Assembly: GCA_025531455.1 (NCBI GenBank)
Contig: JAMYHL010000026.1
Coordinates: forward strand, 124,001-188,000
DNA: 64,000 nt
Source: Apiotrichum sp. Y4204
Taxonomy: Eukaryota; Basidiomycota; Tremellomycetes; Trichosporonales; Trichosporonaceae
Reading direction: 5' to 3'
This document shows positions 58,464 to 64,000 of this stretch, piece after piece (positions within the stretch are counted from its first letter, which is position 1; each line of letters starts with the position of its first letter). Both the position numbers and the translations under genes were made by a program. The notes below the pieces were generated by a model. The model had not been told where the DNA came from and did no database searches. It saw only the letters and a list, made by a program, of their open reading frames with translations.

Positions 58464-60545
58464 CTAGGCATTCATCGCCGCCTCCTCGTCGTCCATGGCA
58501 GGCGCGGGCTCGTCAACTTTTGCGCGTTTAGCACCCTCGCTCGGCGCGTCGTCGCTCTTACGCTTCGGCAGCGGGGCGGTGGACTTGACGGTACGCGCAC
58601 GCGTGCCCGGACCCCAGTTCGGGAGCGGGTTCATCTGGTAGTTTGCAATCTTGGGGTCGCGGTCAAACTTGTTCGCGTCCGGATGCGGCGTGAGGTCCAC
58701 CTTGTGTCTGTCGGTTAGCAAGTGCCAGAGAACTGAATCCAGGAAGTGGTACTCGATCCGTTTCACTAAGACACTCACGTCATCTCCTTGGTCGCGATCA
58801 CCCGCGCGGGCGACCCCTCCGAAATCTTGTCGAGCCGGATGGGATGCGTCTTGGTCCACTCGCGGATGGCATCAAAGATGAACGAGCGCGGTGCGTCCGT
58901 CTTGATCGAGCCCGAGGACGCGTGCGAGCGCGACACCTTGTATCCGGCATTCAGAAGCGCCGAGCTGGTGGGTTAGTGAAATCACACACCTCCACCCACA
59001 TCATGGTCTTGGTCGGCGGCGGGGTTGAGTGCGCAAAGCCTGAGACCTTGTTGCAGGTGAAGTAGAACGGGTCAGTGAGCTCCTGGCATGTCAGCTCGAT
59101 CGGGCCTATCCTAGCTCACCTCCTGCGCGAGACTCAACATGCCGTGCATGCGCGGCCAGGTGCCGTAGTGCTCCTTGTCGGCATCGATCATCTTGATCAC
59201 ACGGCCGACGAACTCGGGATCGTGAATCGGCCCCATCCACATCGGCCCCGCAACGTGCTGCGGCGACGCGCACTCCGGACAGCGACCAGTTCCGGCAACG
59301 CTCGACGACATGCGGTACACGAGGTTTGAGTGCGTGCCCTTCGAGCTCTGCTTCTCCATGATCTTCCCGAAGCGCTGCTCGACCGGAGTCTGGCAGTAGC
59401 TGCAGGCGTGGATAATGCCAGTTTGGCTGCAGGTTAGTGGCTGTCATTCACAGGATCGACATCAGCCACATCGTACTCACCTTGCAAGACGCTTAACCTC
59501 CACGGGTCGTGAGCTGACGCGCACAAAGAGACGGACGTAAAAGTCGATCGAGAGCGAGATGAGCGGGGTAATGACACGCCCGTACCGTGCCGCCGCCTGG
59601 GCAAGCGAGTTGAGGACAAGGCGGAGCGCAACCTCGTGCGAGTACTCGGCGTTCACACACACGCCCCCGTAGCTCGAGAAGCACTTCTCGGGGTAGTTGC
59701 TGCCAGCCAAGATGGCGGCATCGGTGCACGTCACGGCGAGCAGTCCGCCGTCAGTGATAGAGCTGATGGCGGCATCGATGAACGGAGCGGCGGTGCCGTA
59801 CGGATCCAAGTCGACAACATCGACACGGTCCTCGGGCGCGCGGTGTGAGTACATGAGCATGCACGCGTCGCCCTCGTTTACGCGCACGACACCGGTACAC
59901 CCCTCGCGGCGCCCAAGATCAGGTCCAGCCTCCTCAGTCGCCGCAGCTTCAGCGGCTTCCTCATCCTGTGGCTTCTCTCCAACACCGTTGAGCTCGACGT
60001 TTGTGCGCATCGCGTCACACGCACTCGGAGAAAGGTCGTTGGCGAGCACGACCTTGACGTCCGGAATCTCCTTTGCGTACCGGATCGAGCGGAGGCCGGT
60101 GGCGGACAGTGCTTCGAGAATGGTGATCTTGCGTGCGCGGAACTCACGCTGGGCAGTCAGCTTTGTGCAGCATCAGCAAGCTCACTTCGTTAGACGGTCC
60201 TGCTGCGGGCTGCTCGTTTGCGGCCGCCTCCTCAGCATCTGCCGCTGTCTCCGCTTTGGGTTCCTCGGCTTGCTTTCCCTCCTCGGCCTTCTTCCCCTTG
60301 TTGCGGTTCTTGTTCTTTGCCTTCTCAATTCCATTAAGCCAGCGCGTCTTGAGCTCCTCCTTGCGCAGCTCGTTCCATGCGCGAATAACCGCCACCGAGG
60401 TGTCGCGGTTGTACTCCTGTACCGGGTTGAGGAAGGCGGTGTTCTCCTTTGGCACGAGGATGGTTGTCGTGCGCTCCGTGTGCGGGCGCATCGTGTCGGG
60501 AATGCCGCCGGGCAGCGGGAGAGTGTACGGGATGGACTCGGACAT
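58464..60545 (-). CDS. TRM1: tRNA (guanine26-N2)-dimethyltransferase TRM1
   Basis: SAM-dependent enzyme dimethylating G26 of many cytosolic and mitochondrial tRNAs. Multi-exon; the N-terminus [20 protein letters not shown] leads to [20 protein letters not shown], a Lys/Ala-rich insertion ([16 protein letters not shown]) and the class-I methyltransferase core: [17 protein letters not shown] (SAM loop), [18 protein letters not shown] and the catalytic motif [16 protein letters not shown], followed by [12 protein letters not shown]. The C-terminal TRM1 domain has CSYC and CPEC zinc-knuckle pairs ([29 protein letters not shown]) and [13 protein letters not shown]. The tail [15 protein letters not shown] could be a nuclear localisation signal. 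It is divergent from ASF1. Confidence 0.95.
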
Positions 60546-61371
60546 TCTGGAGTGAGAAGAGGTGGTGAGCGGCCGCGAGATGGAGACGGATGAAGGAAGG
60601 CGCGTTGCTGTGCAGCGAGGTCGCTGGGGAAGTGGAATGGAGAGTGGTGTGGGTTGGGAGCGAAGGAGGGGCGCGAATGTTGCGTTTACGCCGAGGGGTA
60701 TGCGCATTCACTTTTGAGTTTGGCGACGACGATGACGACGATGATGGCGGCAACAACAGTACTGGCAACAACGATCTCAATTTGATGTGTTCTCGATGTG
60801 CTCGTGTCTCGACGAGTGCTCCTCGCCATCCATCCTCGCGATCCATCCATCAATCCATCGACCTGCTCTGTTCAATCTTTCAAAATTCCCTCCAGAGTGT
60901 GACCTCACCGGATATAAAGGAGAGGAACACCAATGATAATAATACTTCCGTGATGACGTGTATAACATTTTGTCATGTAACAACAACAAGACGCGTTTTT
61001 AAATGGGAGGCAAAAAAACGCGCGGCGCGACGCGACCGGAGTCCAGCCAGGCGGCCAGGCGGAGGGCAAGGGGCAGGGCGAGAGAGAGCACGCATGCACA
61101 CAAATGACCCATATGCAATGCAACAGATCAACAACCACCCCTCCCTACATTCAACTCATTTCATCACTCCTCTCCATCTTCTCCTCCATTCCACCTTCTC
61201 TCTACTTTCCTCTTCTCGTCTCTGTCCATCCCTCATCCACTCTCAGCGTCGCCTTTGCACTCATCACCCCCGCGCTCGCTGCCCTCCTACTACCACCTCC
61301 GCGCGACACCGCCCTCGCCACCAGTTACATTCCGCGTTCCCGCCTCCCCGCCCGCGTCGCGTCTCACAGCC
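60546..61371. promoter_or_regulatory. Divergent promoter TRM1 / ASF1
   Basis: 826 bp between divergent starts. The last ~250 nt before ASF1 are C/T-rich and ATG-free on the plus strand, a likely leader. A GAC/GAT trinucleotide stretch lies near 60725-60745. No gene seen. Confidence 0.6.
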
Positions 61372-62356
61372 ATGGTGCGTCTTCGTCAACCCCCGTCAAC
61401 CACGCCACTGACACTGATTTTTTCTGATCCTCTGGTCTTCTTACTTATTATTGCGCACTCTAGTCTATCGTGAGTGCTCGACTCGCTGTGCGTTTGTCGG
61501 TTAGCGAGCTCACTCCAGGTAAACATCCGCAACATTGAGCTGCTCAACAACCCGGCCAAATTTGACGACGAATACCACTTCCGAATCAAGTTTGAGGCCA
61601 TTGCGCCCCTTGCTGAGGGTGCGTTGAACTGATGACCATCAGGCCTGATGGCGATGCAGAGCTGGGTTGCGGATATTGACGACAGACCTCGAATGGCGGC
61701 TGATCTACGTCGGCTCGGCCAAGTCGGAGGAGTATGATCAGGAGTTGGATTCGTGTATGGGTAGGTCCTGCAAACATTGCCCTTGCCTTGCATGCTGACA
61801 GTGCTTCTCCTTGCCGCGCGTGGCATGCCATTCCGCGATCACACAAATATACCCTCTCGATTGTTGCCTGTACGCAGTTGGCCCGGTCCCGGCTGGAGTA
61901 AACTCGTTCGACTTTGTCGCACCGGCACCCCAGCACCACCTGTTGCCGTCAGTCGAGCCCGAGGAGATTCTCGGCTTAACCGTCATTATCATCACGGCGT
62001 CGTATCGCGACAAGGAGTTTGTCCGCGTCGGATACTATGTCAACACGGACTATGAGGACGAGGCACTCCGTCTGGAGCCCCCGTCCAAGGTGCTCTGGGA
62101 CAAGCTTATGCGCAACGTTCTGATCGAGAAGCCCAAGGTTACTCGGTAAGCTTAGTCGTCGTGTTCCATTCAGCTTACACACAGCTTCCAGAACCCCTGG
62201 GACACTGGTGTCGATCCTTCGAACGGCGGCAACGAGCTCGAGCAGCCGGTGCCGCTGTCAGCCGATGGCGTCCTCCACTCGCCGTTGCCGCCACCCGTGC
62301 AGAAGGCGCCGCCCGCAAGTGGCGGCATGGACGTCGACGAGCCGATTGCAGCGTAG
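61372..62356 (+). CDS. ASF1: Histone chaperone ASF1
   Basis: 207 residues; H3-H4 chaperone used in replication-coupled and -independent nucleosome assembly. Six exons: 61372-61374 (the ATG alone), 61464-61469 (six nt, TCTATC), 61519-61618, 61686-61760, 61878-62145 and 62185-62356; the sum is a multiple of three. Joining them gives the invariant ASF1 start [18 protein letters not shown], which single-exon alternatives cannot. Further conserved blocks are [57 protein letters not shown] and [18 protein letters not shown]. The non-conserved tail is Pro-rich and acidic (MDVDEPIAA). Donors at the micro-exon edges (ATG|GTGCGT, TCTATC|GTGAGT) and acceptors (CTCTAG, CTCCAG) are canonical. Confidence 0.94.
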
Positions 62357-62724
62357 AGTGCGAGTTGAGCGGGTTGGGAACGCGTACACATGTTTGTAAT
62401 GTCAGGGACAGGAGCAGGAGCAAGTGGACGAGGTGCAGAGGCACCGCAGAGAGACCATGGAAGCGGGCGTATGGCAGGATCCCTCGCTGTAGCGGCAGCC
62501 CACCACGTTCGTCCCTTCCGCGTGTCGTAGCATATACCACACTGCGTAGCAGTGACCCATAGTGCGTAGCAGCAGATAGATGTGCTCGAGATGTACGCCC
62601 AGATGTACGACGTGCCAGTTGTGGTTGGGGAGCACACCGTCGTCAATTCCATTTGTACATGTGCATGCTGACATTACGAAATACGAACTCGTATCGTGAT
62701 CTCTCTAGGCCGACTCGGCAGTAT
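62357..62724. other. Convergent intergenic spacer
   Basis: 368 bp between the ASF1 and glutaminyl-tRNA synthetase stop codons; 3' UTRs only as far as can be seen. Confidence 0.6.
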
Positions 62725-64000
62725 CTACGCCTTCTTGCCCGCGTCCTCCTTGAGCGAGACGATGCGGTTGAGGATGATGCGGTCACCGGCACGCTTGCCG
62801 GGCTTGTCGCCGGCCGCCTCGTCAAGGCACGACAGCTTGGACTCGCGGTCGACGGCAAAGTACGCGAGACGCATGCCCTGGAAGCGAATGTTCTCCATGC
62901 CGACGAGCTGGTCGGCCGTCGCGACGGGCTCGTCGTGTGCTGCTGCCTCGGTAGCGGCTGCGGCCTTGCTGTCGACGGCGGTCGCGACCTCATTCTCGGC
63001 CGCAGCCTTCTTGGTGCGCTCGAGCGACTCCTTGCGTGCGTCGACGATCGACTTCTTCGCGAGCTCGTAGAACGCCGGCTCGATGACGGCGTTGGTGAAG
63101 ACCTCGAGAGAGTCCGGGTTGACGTCGGCCTCAAAGTCCTCCGGGGGCGGGTCCGACTTGAACAGGCCGTGGAAGTAGCGCACCTCGTCGATCTTGACAG
63201 CCTCGGGGGCGTTGACCCACTGGATGTACGCCTTGGGCTTCTTTGCGCTGCCAGAGTCCTCCAGGCGCGCACGAATCTCAGTCACCTTGCCGTTTGCGTC
63301 GGTCGAGAACGACGTGCAAGTGATCGGGAACGGTGCCTTGAAGAGGCCAACAGTCTTGCCCGGTGCGAGGCGGAAGTAGTCCGGCGAGTCCTTGACACGG
63401 AAGTCGTCGGCGTCAATGTACACCTCCTTGGTGAAGGAAGTCTCAACGGTACCCATGGCCGGGACCTTGGGGTGCAACGGGACCTGAACGGGCACACGGT
63501 AGTCGTCGGGCACGTTCTCGAGCACCACCTTGATCGGATTCAGCACCATCATGAGACGGGGCGCGCTGTCCTCGAGGTACTTGCGCACCGTCGACTCGAA
63601 CTTCTGAAGCTGGGTCTCGGAGAGCAGTGTGGTGACGCCGAGCTCGGAGACAAACTGGAGAAGTGCCCCGGGAGGAATACCACGGCGACGGAGCGCAATG
63701 ATGGTGTAAAGACGAGGGTCGTCCCAGTCCTTGACGAGACCCTTCTCTACCAACCGACGGACCTTGCGCTTGGAGAGGAAGGTGCCCTGGAGGTTGAGAC
63801 GCGCAAACTCGTACTGACGCGGCTTGTACACTGTGAGCGCATCACACAGCCACTCGTACGACTCGCGTGCGGGTATAAACTCGGTCGTGCAGAGCGAATG
63901 GGTAATGTTCTCAAACGAGTCACACAGACAGTGGGTAAAGTCGTAAGTCGGGTAAATCTTCCACTTGTCGCCGGTGCGGTGGTGCGGCGCGAGCTTGACA
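62725..64000 (-). CDS. GLN4: Glutaminyl-tRNA synthetase, C-terminal part (runs off edge)
   Basis: Partial gene: the 5' end lies beyond position 64000, and the open frame continues without a break to the edge. It attaches glutamine to tRNA-Gln in the cytosol. Visible parts are the class-I catalytic core end ([40 protein letters not shown]), the KMSKS-type loop [18 protein letters not shown], and [19 protein letters not shown]. The anticodon-binding beta-barrels follow ([35 protein letters not shown]). A Lys/Ala-rich stretch ([20 protein letters not shown]) interrupts the final barrel region, which ends FAVDRESKL...[21 protein letters not shown] and FARLNL separate GlnRS from GluRS. Confidence 0.94.
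   Translation of the reverse strand, partial: VKLAPHHRTGDKWKIYPTYDFTHCLCDSFENITHSLCTTEFIPARESYEWLCDALTVYKPRQYEFARLNLQGTFLSKRKVRRLVEKGLVKDWDDPRLYTIIALRRRGIPPGALLQFVSELGVTTLLSETQLQKFESTVRKYLEDSAPRLMMVLNPIKVVLENVPDDYRVPVQVPLHPKVPAMGTVETSFTKEVYIDADDFRVKDSPDYFRLAPGKTVGLFKAPFPITCTSFSTDANGKVTEIRARLEDSGSAKKPKAYIQWVNAPEAVKIDEVRYFHGLFKSDPPPEDFEADVNPDSLEVFTNAVIEPAFYELAKKSIVDARKESLERTKKAAAENEVATAVDSKAAAATEAAAHDEPVATADQLVGMENIRFQGMRLAYFAVDRESKLSCLDEAAGDKPGKRAGDRIILNRIVSLKEDAGKKA

Overview
The window is nuclear DNA of a GC-rich basidiomycete yeast. Most genes are interrupted by very short introns (many 32-50 nt) with GT(G/A)(A/C)G donors, CTRAC/CTCAC-like branch sites close to the acceptor and (C/T)AG acceptors. 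The gene set (a Crg1/Sst2-type RGS protein, a calcineurin A with a Ser/Pro-rich tail, a long-form SRP19) and the intron style suggest Tremellomycetes, possibly Trichosporonales. That placement is inference, not a database result. I assembled 24 protein-coding genes by joining exons and checking phase and family conservation; for about half I also checked that the summed exon length is a multiple of three. There are two tRNA genes. I see no virus, transposon ORF, CRISPR array or rRNA.

Layout. 1-3.6 kb: gene-poor, with one tRNA-Gly and a short tandem repeat. 3.7-12.2 kb: MFS anion permease (+), CMR1/WDR76 (-), 3-hydroxyisobutyryl-CoA hydrolase (+), a secreted His/Asp-rich GPI-type protein (-) and an MDR enoyl-reductase-like oxidoreductase (-). 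12.6-18 kb: peroxisomal acyl-CoA thioesterase (-), OXLD1-like protein (+), an unknown coiled-coil protein (-) and Pol III subunit RPC25 (-). 18.3-22.7 kb: RIM2-like mitochondrial nucleotide carrier (+) and an ABCG half-transporter (-). 22.7-29.6 kb: almost 7 kb without a recognisable gene; its last 1.26 kb has no ATG on the + strand and looks like a very long 5' leader of the RGS gene (29.6-31.9 kb, +). 33-40.7 kb: Zn2Cys6 transcription factor (-), CFD1 (+) and peroxisomal ATP carrier ANT1 (+) with unusually long introns. 41.4-46.7 kb: calcineurin A (-) and SRP19 (+). 48.7-53 kb: arrestin-fold protein with a Cys-rich tail (+), tRNA-Leu(AAG) with intron (+) and an SLC35C2-like TPT transporter (-). 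53.6-64 kb: PRP6 (-), an unknown single-pass membrane protein (+), TRM1 (-), ASF1 (+) and the 3' part of glutaminyl-tRNA synthetase (-), which runs off the right edge.

The genes do not form one pathway. Most are housekeeping (RNA processing and modification, Fe-S assembly, translation, chromatin, organelle transport), many in divergent pairs sharing 0.4-1 kb promoters. Two encode peroxisomal lipid-metabolism functions (thioesterase and ATP carrier), and two encode signalling hubs of fungal mating and stress response (RGS and calcineurin). The items most worth a second look are the ATG-free leader of the RGS gene, the ATG-only exon plus 6-nt micro-exon of ASF1, the duplicated Cys/His metal-site-like protein, and the arrestin with a zinc-ribbon-like tail.
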